Below are positions 1 through 5,957 of a stretch of 7,255 nt of DNA, piece by piece. The notes below the pieces were generated by a model, which was not told where the DNA came from, searched no databases, and worked only from the letters and a program-made list of their open reading frames with translations. The stretch's first letter is position 1. The number at the start of each line of letters is the position of its first letter. The position numbers and the translations under genes are program-made. Source of the stretch: Chloroflexota bacterium (GTDB taxonomy: Bacteria > Chloroflexota > Anaerolineae > Promineifilales > Promineifilaceae); NCBI GenBank assembly GCA_003519205.1, contig DOXE01000100.1, positions 1 to 7,255 on the forward strand, given 5' to 3'.

Positions 1-336
1 AATCTGCTCGTTCCCCTTATCCCGACGACGCTATCAGTCCGAACACACGCCCAATTGCACACCTTCCTCAAAGAGAATAACTACCGTTCGGTCGGTGTGT
101 ATACATTTTTCTCGTTTGTCGACGGGCGAAAAAAAATGCACCGCGAGCTGGCAGCATGGGCCAGGGGTAACTTTGATGGCGTATTGCAGAGTGCCATCCC
201 TTATCTATCCCACGTCGAGCAGATGGGAATCTACCGCCAGCCGGTACCGGCCTTTGCCCCCGCTTCCCTTGCCTCCAAGGCATATCAAGATCTCTGGGAG
301 GAGATTTACCAGGAGCTATTAATTAAACGAAAGTAA
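1..336 (+). CDS. ParA-family ATPase, C-terminal fragment (5' end outside window)
   Basis: The frame is open from base 1 and ends at TAA 334-336, giving 111 residues of a C-terminus. It begins NLLVPLIPTTLSVRTHAQL, which resembles the ParA/MinD-type stretch after the core ATPase motifs, where a beta strand 'VPxIPTTLS' is followed by a helix. A further signature of the family is the later FFSFVDGRKKMHREL segment. The Walker A and deviant Walker motifs would lie upstream of the window and cannot be checked. ParA ATPases act in chromosome or plasmid partitioning, or in positioning cellular cargo; which role applies here cannot be told, and no ParB is visible. The gene converges on the response regulator gene, with about 50 bp between the two stop codons. 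A hairpin there overlaps this gene's last codons. Confidence 0.75.
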   Translation, partial: NLLVPLIPTTLSVRTHAQLHTFLKENNYRSVGVYTFFSFVDGRKKMHRELAAWARGNFDGVLQSAIPYLSHVEQMGIYRQPVPAFAPASLASKAYQDLWEEIYQELLIKRK

Positions 337-374
337 CTGGACTTTCGCCAATTACATGAAGAGTAAGGCGAAAG
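328..374. terminator. Hairpin between convergent genes, with a competing alternative fold
   Basis: CTTTCGCC (342-349) pairs perfectly with GGCGAAAG (367-374). Inside it TTAC (352-355) pairs with GTAA (363-366). This gives a 12-bp stem with a two-base bulge (AA) and a 7-base loop. A second, mutually exclusive hairpin is possible: CGAAAGT (328-334) with ACTTTCG (341-347) around a 6-base loop, which includes the ParA stop region. The hairpin sits between convergent stop codons, so a bidirectional terminator is the simplest reading. Neither side has a strong T tract; the right side has only TTTT at 385-388. The terminator role is therefore inferred from position and stem strength. Confidence 0.5.
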
Positions 375-386
375 CTTGGGACAATT

Positions 387-1025
387 TTACAACATAATCA
401 AGCCCAAACGGGTGGCCTGGACCACAGCTGCTGTCCGGCTTTGGGCGCCCAGTTTGCCCATGATGGCATTGACGTGAAATTTGACCGTATGTTCGCTAAT
501 ATCCAACTGTTGGGCGATGGCCCTGTTGGCCAGCCCTTCGGCCAGCAACTGCAACACTTCCAGCTCGCGGGGCGTCAACGCTTCGGTTAGGGCCGGTTCT
601 TCAAACGATCCGGTCGGCAATATATCCGCCAGGAGTTCCGGTTCTATCGCAACCAGGCCTTGGGCAACGGCCTGGATGGCAGCATATAATCGTTCGATCG
701 TCACGTCACGAAATAACAGCCCCCCCACCCCGGCCAACCAGACGGCCGAGGCTTGCTCTCCATCTGGGATAAGGCCGACGACGGCGATTCCCGGCTCTTC
801 ACTTTCAGCCGCCAATTCGGCCACCATTTCGATACTATCCCCTGGTTCCCAGCCCAGATCCCAGACGATCACATCCGGCCGGTACACTTCAACTTCGGCA
901 GTCAACGCCTCACTTTCGCCAACCTGCCCAACGATTTGCAGGCCGGGTTGGTCGGACAATAACATGGTCAAACCAGCCCGTGCCAGCGGATCCCCGGCGA
1001 CGACCAGTAGCCTGAGATCAGCCAT
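387..1025 (-). CDS. NarL/FixJ-type response regulator with degenerate receiver and LuxR helix-turn-helix
   Basis: The protein has 212 residues: a receiver domain at about 3-125, a short linker, and a LuxR-type DNA-binding domain at about 147-210. The LuxR domain carries LTPRELEVLQLLAEGL and the recognition-helix region ISEHTVKFHVNAIMGKLGA, so DNA binding looks intact. The receiver keeps the central aspartate (D56 in VIVWDLG). The acidic pair that normally holds Mg2+ is A10-G11, with a single D12 one place later. The switch Thr/Ser position is G84 by spacing, and the invariant lysine is R106. This suggests an atypical regulator that is not controlled by ordinary histidine-kinase phosphotransfer (inference). 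The ATG start at 1023-1025 lies inside the end of alr, with an 8-base overlap, so the two genes are probably cotranscribed and translationally coupled. No histidine kinase is nearby. Confidence 0.92.
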   Translation of the reverse strand: MADLRLLVVAGDPLARAGLTMLLSDQPGLQIVGQVGESEALTAEVEVYRPDVIVWDLGWEPGDSIEMVAELAAESEEPGIAVVGLIPDGEQASAVWLAGVGGLLFRDVTIERLYAAIQAVAQGLVAIEPELLADILPTGSFEEPALTEALTPRELEVLQLLAEGLANRAIAQQLDISEHTVKFHVNAIMGKLGAQSRTAAVVQATRLGLIML

Positions 1026-2187
1026 TGTCGTTCAGGTATAAACGTGGGACGCGGGTATTGATATTGGTTAATATCTCGTAAGGGATGGTGCCTGCCCATT
1101 GGGCCAGGTCACTACAGGTGATGGACACGACATCGCCCGAAGCGTTGCCGGCCTCGCCGATGAGCAGCACTTCGTCACCATTATAGGCCGTCTCCCATTC
1201 GATATTGACCATCATCTGGTCCATGCAGACTTGACCGACAACCGGGTACCTTTTGCCGCGAATGATGACCTCAGACCGGTTGGAAAGGCTTCGAAAATAG
1301 CCATCACCATAGCCGACGGGGATGGTCACCACCCGCACCATGTGATCGCTTTGCCAGGTCGAGCCATAACTGACCGGATGGCCCGGCTGGACAACTTTAA
1401 AATAGACCACCTGGGATTTCCAGCTTAGGGCTGGGCGGACGGAAATCGTGCGCATCACTTCCATCGAAGGATAGACCCCATACAAAAGAATGCCGGCCCG
1501 AACCATGTCCAAGTGACTTTCCGGTAGTTGGAGAATGCCGCCTGAATTGGCGATATGGCGGATTGGGTACGGTAAGCCACGTCCCTCATAAAAGTGCAGC
1601 ACCTCACAGAACCGCTCTAATTGTAGACGCGCTGAAGCCAGATCGGCCGCATCGCTGTTGGCGAAATGGGAAAAAATGCCCTCGATCTGGCAATATTCAC
1701 AGGTGAGAGCCGTCTCCAGCAGTTCGGTCGCGCTGTAATAATGGACGCCGATACGCTCCATGCCGGTATCGATCTTCAGGTGTATTTTGGCCCTCTTGCC
1801 CATGGCTCGGGCGGCATCATTGGTCTGGCTCAGCTTCTCGACGGAGGAAGCGGTTAAGGTGAGATCGTATTCCAAGAAAAGAGGCACCTGGTTGCCTAAA
1901 ATGCCGCCTAATACCAGGATCGGCGTCGTGACGCCATATTCGCGCAACAGGATGCCCTCTTCCAGGAAGGCAACCCCCAGATACGGCGCGCCCAGGGAAG
2001 CAAAATGCCGGGCCACCTCGACCAGCCCGTGTCCGTAGGCATTGGCTTTGAGGATGGGCATTACAGTCGCCGGGGTTACGGCGCGTTCAATGGCCCGGTA
2101 GTTTTCCGTCAGGCGAGTCAGTTCGACCTCGACATGCGTCGGCCGGACCACGCCATTACTGGTGATTGTCGGCTGGTTGATCGCCAT
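1018..2187 (-). CDS. alr: Alanine racemase
   Basis: A PLP-dependent fold-type III enzyme that interconverts L- and D-alanine, supplying D-Ala for peptidoglycan; it acts in the cytoplasm. The 389-residue length is normal for the family. The PLP-binding lysine is K47 in the signature ILKANAYGHG. The opposite catalytic base is Y293 in IPVGYGDGY. Other family landmarks are R145 (KIDTGMERIG), H174 (FSHFANSD), S215 (HIANSGG), R230 (MVRAGILLYG) and the M322-D323 region (GQVCMDQ). All expected active-site residues are present, so the enzyme should be active. The ATG at 2185-2187 gives the standard N-terminus; only a weak AGGAA lies upstream, about 15 bases away. The gene follows the lipoprotein gene after 56 bp, and its stop overlaps the response regulator start. 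This is an unusual neighbourhood for alr. Confidence 0.97.
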   Translation of the reverse strand: MAINQPTITSNGVVRPTHVEVELTRLTENYRAIERAVTPATVMPILKANAYGHGLVEVARHFASLGAPYLGVAFLEEGILLREYGVTTPILVLGGILGNQVPLFLEYDLTLTASSVEKLSQTNDAARAMGKRAKIHLKIDTGMERIGVHYYSATELLETALTCEYCQIEGIFSHFANSDAADLASARLQLERFCEVLHFYEGRGLPYPIRHIANSGGILQLPESHLDMVRAGILLYGVYPSMEVMRTISVRPALSWKSQVVYFKVVQPGHPVSYGSTWQSDHMVRVVTIPVGYGDGYFRSLSNRSEVIIRGKRYPVVGQVCMDQMMVNIEWETAYNGDEVLLIGEAGNASGDVVSITCSDLAQWAGTIPYEILTNINTRVPRLYLNDNG

Positions 2188-2243
2188 GGCGCAATTCTAG
2201 CCAGTTCCTGGCCAGATGCCTAAAGGGACGCAGTGAATGTCCG

Positions 2244-3482
2244 TTACTCCACCCAATCCACAGCCATCGCACCCGGTGGCAGATACATCTGGATCATGTA
2301 CCACGATCCTACTTCAACCAGCCGGGCTGTTGGATCCTGCCCCTGTTCCGAAAAACCCTGATAAACCAACCAGCGATTGTCGGGGCTCCAGAGGGGCTTA
2401 TTACCAAACCCCAAATAGATCTCGTCGCCCTCCTCGACATCGATAGCCCATAGGCCCCTCATGGCCGCATCTAAATCTTCGGTGACAAAGGCCAGCCAGC
2501 GACCATCCGGGCTCCAAGCTGGCGGCGGAAACCAGCCTCCCCGACCCGTATTGTAGTAAGGATGGTGTAACCAGGCCGATTGGCTTTCTAAATCAAATAT
2601 GGCCAGGGCTATTTGCCAATCCGGATCCTCAATGGCCACCGTCCAAGCCAGTTGCCGGCCGTCGGGTGACCAAGCCGGCCCACCGATTCGCACCACATTG
2701 GTCAGACCATAGGCGGCCGGATCCAACGGCTCTGGTCCAACGTCCCAACGGTAAATCCAGGAACTGCCTCCTCGATCGTAAGCGATACGTTGGCCATCAG
2801 GGCCGGTGGCGGGCAAGCCGTTGGACTGCACTTCCTCGTCCAGAACCGTGTAGCCACCCCCATCTGATTGAATGGCCGAAAGGAAACCCGTGGTTGGACC
2901 CAAATCGCTGTCAAGCGGCCACGAGCCAAAGATGATAGTTCCCGGCCGCTCAGGCCACCATTGCGCGCAACAATGCCCACGGCCACTCCCTACGGTCAAA
3001 TTACGCTCTTTCCGGCTATCCAATTCGACCAGCCAGATATCGTCTCCTGATAGATACAAAGCTTGGCGGCCGTCAGGGGATAGGATCGCGCCAACCGGAA
3101 GCTCAGCCAGCAGTTCCGGCTGCCAGTCGCCTGCTACCCGCCACAGTCCCAGACCATCCTGGTAAATCATGCCCGGGAATGGCGGCACGGGCGTCGGCGT
3201 TGGTGGTACGGCCGGCGGCTCAATCCCTGGCGTTAGGCTCAGAGCCAACTCGCCGTCCGGGGTCTCGTATGGAGTCGGCGTGACGCTACCAACTAGCTCA
3301 ATGGCTGGTGCTGTCTCAGTTGGCAATGGAAACGGCGTTGGCGAACCATCGCGAGTCACCGGCACTGGCTCGCCAAAAGATGGCTCCACTTCGGCCGGCA
3401 CGCAAGCCACCGCCAACCAAAGCACCATTATCATGAAAATGAAAAAGGAAAGGGCAAATGGCGTATCATTTTTTGTGAACAT
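2244..3482 (-). CDS. Lipoprotein with PD40/TolB-like beta-propeller repeats
   Basis: The 412-residue protein starts with a hydrophobic signal segment (residues 9-26) ending in AVAC, so C27 is the likely lipidated cysteine and the protein is probably anchored outside the membrane. Residues 28-103 are a low-complexity Pro/Thr linker (PTPTPVPP at 94-101). The rest carries repeated PD40-type blade motifs: SPDGR (135-139), GPDGQ (227-231), WSPDGR (271-276), WSPDGR (323-328) and WSPDNR (365-370). Each is followed by a hydrophobic strand such as LAWTV or LAFVT. This architecture matches TolB-like propellers, which generally bind proteins or ligands. The specific role is unknown. Vicinal cysteines C171-C172 are present. 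No Shine-Dalgarno precedes the ATG, but a TAGAAT box lies 6 bases upstream. It is probably the first gene of the unit leading to alr and the response regulator. Confidence 0.85.
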   Translation of the reverse strand: MFTKNDTPFALSFFIFMIMVLWLAVACVPAEVEPSFGEPVPVTRDGSPTPFPLPTETAPAIELVGSVTPTPYETPDGELALSLTPGIEPPAVPPTPTPVPPFPGMIYQDGLGLWRVAGDWQPELLAELPVGAILSPDGRQALYLSGDDIWLVELDSRKERNLTVGSGRGHCCAQWWPERPGTIIFGSWPLDSDLGPTTGFLSAIQSDGGGYTVLDEEVQSNGLPATGPDGQRIAYDRGGSSWIYRWDVGPEPLDPAAYGLTNVVRIGGPAWSPDGRQLAWTVAIEDPDWQIALAIFDLESQSAWLHHPYYNTGRGGWFPPPAWSPDGRWLAFVTEDLDAAMRGLWAIDVEEGDEIYLGFGNKPLWSPDNRWLVYQGFSEQGQDPTARLVEVGSWYMIQMYLPPGAMAVDWVE

Positions 3483-3488
3483 ATAGAT

Positions 3489-3494
3489 ATTCTA
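3489..3494 (-). promoter_or_regulatory. Possible -10 box for a leaderless lipoprotein transcript
   Basis: Reading the minus strand, TAGAAT (5 of 6 matches to TATAAT) ends 6 bases before the lipoprotein ATG. Transcription starting about 7 bases after the box would begin at the A of the ATG. This fits the absence of any Shine-Dalgarno sequence in front of this gene. No good -35 box is found at 16-18 bases spacing, so this is weak. Confidence 0.25.
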
Positions 3495-3536
3495 ACATTT
3501 AGTGGGAAATGGTAATTGACGGATGTCTGGCGTTCG

Positions 3537-3716
3537 TCAAACGACTGGTCGGTGGCCACCTCCCAACCAGGTATTGTCGGGTGGCGTTCCTCGACCCGAT
3601 GATGGAAGCCGTATCCTCTCATCTTCATCCCAGTGCACCTTGACGATGTCGCCATCGTCCAGAACTCGCGTTGAAAACCGGCCGTCTAGCAAACGATCAC
3701 GTTTGGATGGCGTCAA
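3537..3716 (-). CDS. Possible small or frameshifted ORF in the gap after the anti-sigma gene
   Basis: Not recognised. A minus-strand frame opens at TTG 3714-3716, overlaps the last residues of the RsbW-like gene, and runs 59 codons to TGA 3537-3539. Its first half reads like real protein (DRLLDGRFSTRV, then DDGDIVKVHWDEDER) and has C/G-rich third codon positions. After about 3615 the better-looking codon use moves to another minus frame (GFHHRVEERHPTIPGWEV, then ATDQSFDERQTSV). That frame ends at 3431, inside the lipoprotein gene. This pattern could mean a small gene broken by a one-base shift, a sequencing error, or chance. A GGTG lies just upstream of the TTG. I cannot assign a function. 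Confidence 0.25.
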   Translation of the reverse strand: MTPSKRDRLLDGRFSTRVLDDGDIVKVHWDEDERIRLPSSGRGTPPDNTWLGGGHRPVV

Positions 3717-4122
3717 ATTTCACCAATATCAGTTCGTTCTCGCCTTCATCCGTCACCCGGTAGCGCAACTCGTCGGTAAAGGATCGCATCATATGGACGC
3801 CCATGCCGCTATACGGCGGCTGGCCTAGCGGGACGCTCACGTCGGGAGTTGGAACAGTTGTCGGATCAAAAGTTGGGGCTTGATCGCGTAACTTGATTTG
3901 CAGGTCTTTTCCGGCCTGAGCGATTTCGATGACGACACATCCAGGCTGATCTTTATAGCCGTGGATGATGACGTTTGCTGTCGCTTCATGCACAGCCAGG
4001 ACGAGTTCTGAGGCAATCTCCTGTTCCACCCCAATGGCTGCCATCACTGCCTCGGTAAAGCGGCGGATCACCGCCAGATCCTTTTTTTCGGCTACCGGAT
4101 ATCGGGCGGTAATGACGTCCAT
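3697..4122 (-). CDS. RsbW-like anti-sigma factor / serine kinase (HATPase_c_2, GHKL fold)
   Basis: A single GHKL ATPase domain of 141 residues, the usual size for RsbW/SpoIIAB-type proteins. Numbering from the TTG one codon upstream, the N-box is ELVLAVHEATANVIIHGY with E47 and N51. The G1-type motif is LRDQAPTFDP (D81), and the glycine-rich lid is PYSGMGVHMMRSFTDEL (G107, G109). Such proteins bind a sigma factor or other partner and phosphorylate a STAS antagonist. The ATG at 4120-4122 is preferred because it overlaps the stop of the upstream STAS gene as TGATG, a classic coupling arrangement; TTG at 4123-4125 is the alternative. The STAS gene immediately before it is the likely partner. No PP2C phosphatase or sigma-B-type gene is in the window, so the regulated target lies elsewhere. 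Confidence 0.9.
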   Translation of the reverse strand: MDVITARYPVAEKKDLAVIRRFTEAVMAAIGVEQEIASELVLAVHEATANVIIHGYKDQPGCVVIEIAQAGKDLQIKLRDQAPTFDPTTVPTPDVSVPLGQPPYSGMGVHMMRSFTDELRYRVTDEGENELILVKFDAIQT

Positions 4123-4514
4123 CAAAACGAGGCAATTGCCTCCGCGTATTTCTTATATATATCCAAGAACATATCGTATCCGGCGACGCTGAGGGATTTC
4201 ATGGCTGTTTTGGACGGTTTCAGCAATTTCAGGTGACCCGAGGTATAGCTACCTGAAGCGATTCCCTTACGAACTACCTCGTCACTCTCTTCCGGCGCAT
4301 CGCTGCGTAACAATTGGTAAACTTCATGAATGGCTCGTAACCCGGCACTGGTAATAGATGGCACTTTTCTCATATCTAGCAGCAGGTAACGTGTACCATC
4401 AACGTACGCTTGTTGCGCTTGGGACCATAACGGTTCCTCGTCAGCCAGATCTCCTTGGAGATGAAACACCGTCACTGGCACCCGACCATCGTCTTGCGAA
4501 ATAGTAATTTCCAT
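4122..4514 (-). CDS. STAS-domain anti-anti-sigma factor (RsbV/SpoIIAA-like)
   Basis: The 130-residue STAS protein starts with a beta strand pair (VTVFHLQGDLADEEPL, about 14-29), then LLLDMRKVPSITSAGLRAIHEVYQLL (about 44-69). Aligned with SpoIIAA, S56 in ITSAGL matches the phosphorylated serine (Ser58 in SpoIIAA); the preceding conserved aspartate is T55 here. The phosphorylation switch by the downstream kinase therefore looks possible. The protein is somewhat longer than typical (~110 residues), with a polar charged insertion at about 70-92 (EESDEVVRKG) before the C-terminal helices. The ATG at 4512-4514 has an excellent Shine-Dalgarno, GGAGG, 6 bases upstream. The stop overlaps the kinase start. 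The protein probably acts in the cytoplasm as the switch that releases the kinase's partner. Confidence 0.88.
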   Translation of the reverse strand: MEITISQDDGRVPVTVFHLQGDLADEEPLWSQAQQAYVDGTRYLLLDMRKVPSITSAGLRAIHEVYQLLRSDAPEESDEVVRKGIASGSYTSGHLKLLKPSKTAMKSLSVAGYDMFLDIYKKYAEAIASF

Positions 4515-4520
4515 GACTGC

Positions 4521-4537
4521 CCTCCTTATCTATTATA
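4521..4537 (-). promoter_or_regulatory. Strong Shine-Dalgarno and TATAAT box before the STAS-kinase pair
   Basis: On the minus strand GGAGG (4521-4525) lies 6 bases before the STAS ATG, which supports that start. A perfect TATAAT (4532-4537) lies 6 bases before the GGAGG. If used as a -10 box, transcription would begin almost inside the Shine-Dalgarno, leaving a very short leader, and no good -35 box is seen. The ribosome binding site is secure; the promoter is doubtful. The 57-bp spacer to the preceding HD gene also allows readthrough. Confidence 0.4.
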
Positions 4538-4571
4538 TGCCGGTTCACAGTACCTTCTGGCGCTGACCCGG

Positions 4572-5795
4572 TCAATGATTATTTGTTCTGTTTAAGGCTT
4601 TGGCGAGGTTATGCCGGGCCTGGGATTCCAGGGATTTAAAGAGTTGGTCGGTCCGGTAAATTCGTTCACGCTCCAGGAAACCGGTTAGCAGGCGCGCTCG
4701 ATTCGCCTGAAATTCTTCTTCTGATAACCAGGCAAATTCTTTACGCAAGGCTAACGACTGTTGTTTAAAAACCGTTTCGGGTGAACCGAGGGGGGCCAGA
4801 TCGGCGTCGAGCAAAATCTGGGTATTGATGTCGCCATCCGGTGCCTGGTGGGTGATCGTTGCCAGAATCAGGTCACTCACTCTGTCGACAACTTCCGGCG
4901 ACAAGCCAAGAGCCTGCAAAGTCTTTCGAGCATATTGGGCACTCTTCACTTCATTGTCCTTGGCCCTAGGATCGTAGATCGCGTCATGGAACCAGACAGC
5001 CAGTCGAATTGTCGTGAAATCAGTAGCCAGAGCCTCAAGTTCATCCACCGTGTCCAAAAGCTCTTTCACATGCCCGAGATTATGATAGTAGCGCCCCTTC
5101 TCCGTATAGCGGGACACCAGATCGGCAAAAACTCGCCGGGCTTCCTCCTGGTCCACAGCAAGAGATTCCATGAGATAAAGCCACCGGCGGCTCATTCCTG
5201 CTACTTCGGGCTCGGACATTCTATAGAAAGTCATCCTAGGACCGATATCATGAATCATCAGGGTTTTTGGCTGGCTTACGAGCCAGCCACTAACGGCGAA
5301 GTCACCTACTGAACCGGCCGCATTGAAGATGAGGCTGAGAACCAATTCAGACACCATCTCAAATGGCACGATAGGCAACAATAACAGGCCAGCCAAGGAA
5401 AGGCAAACAAAAGGCGCCAGGCCGACGACCAGGAAATAATTACGGGGAAGGTACCATTCGGGCGCGGCCGCGTAAGCATAAAAGATATGAAGGCCAAATT
5501 TTGGGCGATCGCCGGTAAAGATCCAAAAGAAGAAGCCATGCACCAATTCATGGGCAATTAGCACGATAATTAGGCCCAAGGCCAAGCCAAGAGGCTCTAA
5601 CCCCCCGCGTACGCTGAATATACTCGGGCTTTCGATCTCTGGCCGGATAGCCGAGGCAATCTGAAAGAAGATCCAGCCAAAAAGAAACAACAAGGCCAGC
5701 CCAACCAGATTCAGGCCTATGATTACGCGGCGATTATTTACATCTAACTCGCCAGCCAGCACATATTCGGCATCAAGGTTTTTGACCGGTCTCAT
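4572..5795 (-). CDS. Fusion of membrane DUF3267 zincin-like domain with COG4339-type HD phosphohydrolase
   Basis: One uninterrupted 407-residue frame joins two families normally seen as separate proteins. Residues 1 to about 193 look like DUF3267 (putative zincin peptidase). They carry hydrophobic segments at about 24-50, 66-94, 119-142 and 147-173. The metal motif HELVH (82-86) lies in the second segment, D165 (GSVGDF) is a possible third ligand, and the domain ends with the family-like IHDIGPRMTFYR. Residues about 200-400 look like a COG4339 HD-superfamily hydrolase: H238 and H242 in YYHNLGH, H270-D271 in AVWFHDAIYD, H316 in ITHQ, and D330/D332 in LLDADL. Both putative metal sites are intact. 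Topology would place the HD domain on one face of the membrane, probably the cytoplasmic one (inference). Substrates are unknown. The gene is divergent from the ECF sigma gene and has only a distant GAGG upstream. Confidence 0.85.
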   Translation of the reverse strand: MRPVKNLDAEYVLAGELDVNNRRVIIGLNLVGLALLFLFGWIFFQIASAIRPEIESPSIFSVRGGLEPLGLALGLIIVLIAHELVHGFFFWIFTGDRPKFGLHIFYAYAAAPEWYLPRNYFLVVGLAPFVCLSLAGLLLLPIVPFEMVSELVLSLIFNAAGSVGDFAVSGWLVSQPKTLMIHDIGPRMTFYRMSEPEVAGMSRRWLYLMESLAVDQEEARRVFADLVSRYTEKGRYYHNLGHVKELLDTVDELEALATDFTTIRLAVWFHDAIYDPRAKDNEVKSAQYARKTLQALGLSPEVVDRVSDLILATITHQAPDGDINTQILLDADLAPLGSPETVFKQQSLALRKEFAWLSEEEFQANRARLLTGFLERERIYRTDQLFKSLESQARHNLAKALNRTNNH

Positions 5796-5957
5796 GACAT
5801 CATCTTTTATGAACCTCTTTCAGCTGAAAATATTATCGGAAAATATGCAGAAAATACTACTAATAAGCAATTTCCCCGTATCCAAATCCCTTCCTCTACG
5901 TCTTAACAAATATGGAGACGATTTGCCGTCGACCGTTCGTGACTGTTGTCGAAATAC
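5796..5957. promoter_or_regulatory. Divergent AT-rich intergenic region between the HD fusion and sigma factor genes
   Basis: This spacer must hold the promoters for both divergent genes. The left half is AT-rich and contains three GAAAATA boxes. I found no convincing -35/-10 pair on either strand. On the minus strand TTGCTT, 17 bases, CATATT is a weak candidate for the HD gene. No clear ECF-type promoter (GGAAC with a matching -10) is visible for the sigma gene. Confidence 0.5.
5826..5857 (+). repeat. Three short direct repeats GAAAATAT/GAAAATAC
   Basis: GAAAATAT occurs at 5826-5833 and 5839-5846, and GAAAATAC at 5850-5857. Start-to-start spacings are 13 and 11 bases, close to one DNA turn. 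They lie between two divergent genes, a place where a regulator could bind as a row of sites. The region is AT-rich, so chance is possible. Confidence 0.4.

Noticed and set aside
481..1041. Long plus-strand open frame opposite the response regulator
   Set aside because: Ser/Pro/Asn-rich composition with no recognisable domain; it is the antisense shadow of a well-supported gene.
2200..2212. Small hairpin GCCAG-TTC-CTGGC before alr
   Set aside because: Only 5 bp with a 3-base loop and no T tract; too short to call a terminator or a regulatory fold, though it covers the weak AGGAA.
3535..3540. TTGACG on the minus strand as a -35 box for the lipoprotein gene
   Set aside because: No acceptable -10 lies 16-18 bases downstream; the only good -10-like box is about 40 bases away.
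4129..4142. Perfect 14-base palindrome GAGGCAATTGCCTC
   Set aside because: It lies inside the last codons of the STAS gene, where the sequence encodes ordinary residues; a single short palindrome in coding sequence is weak evidence for an operator.
4848..5312. 154-residue plus-strand frame opposite the HD fusion
   Set aside because: No domain-like features, and the opposite strand encodes an HD domain with all its motifs in place.
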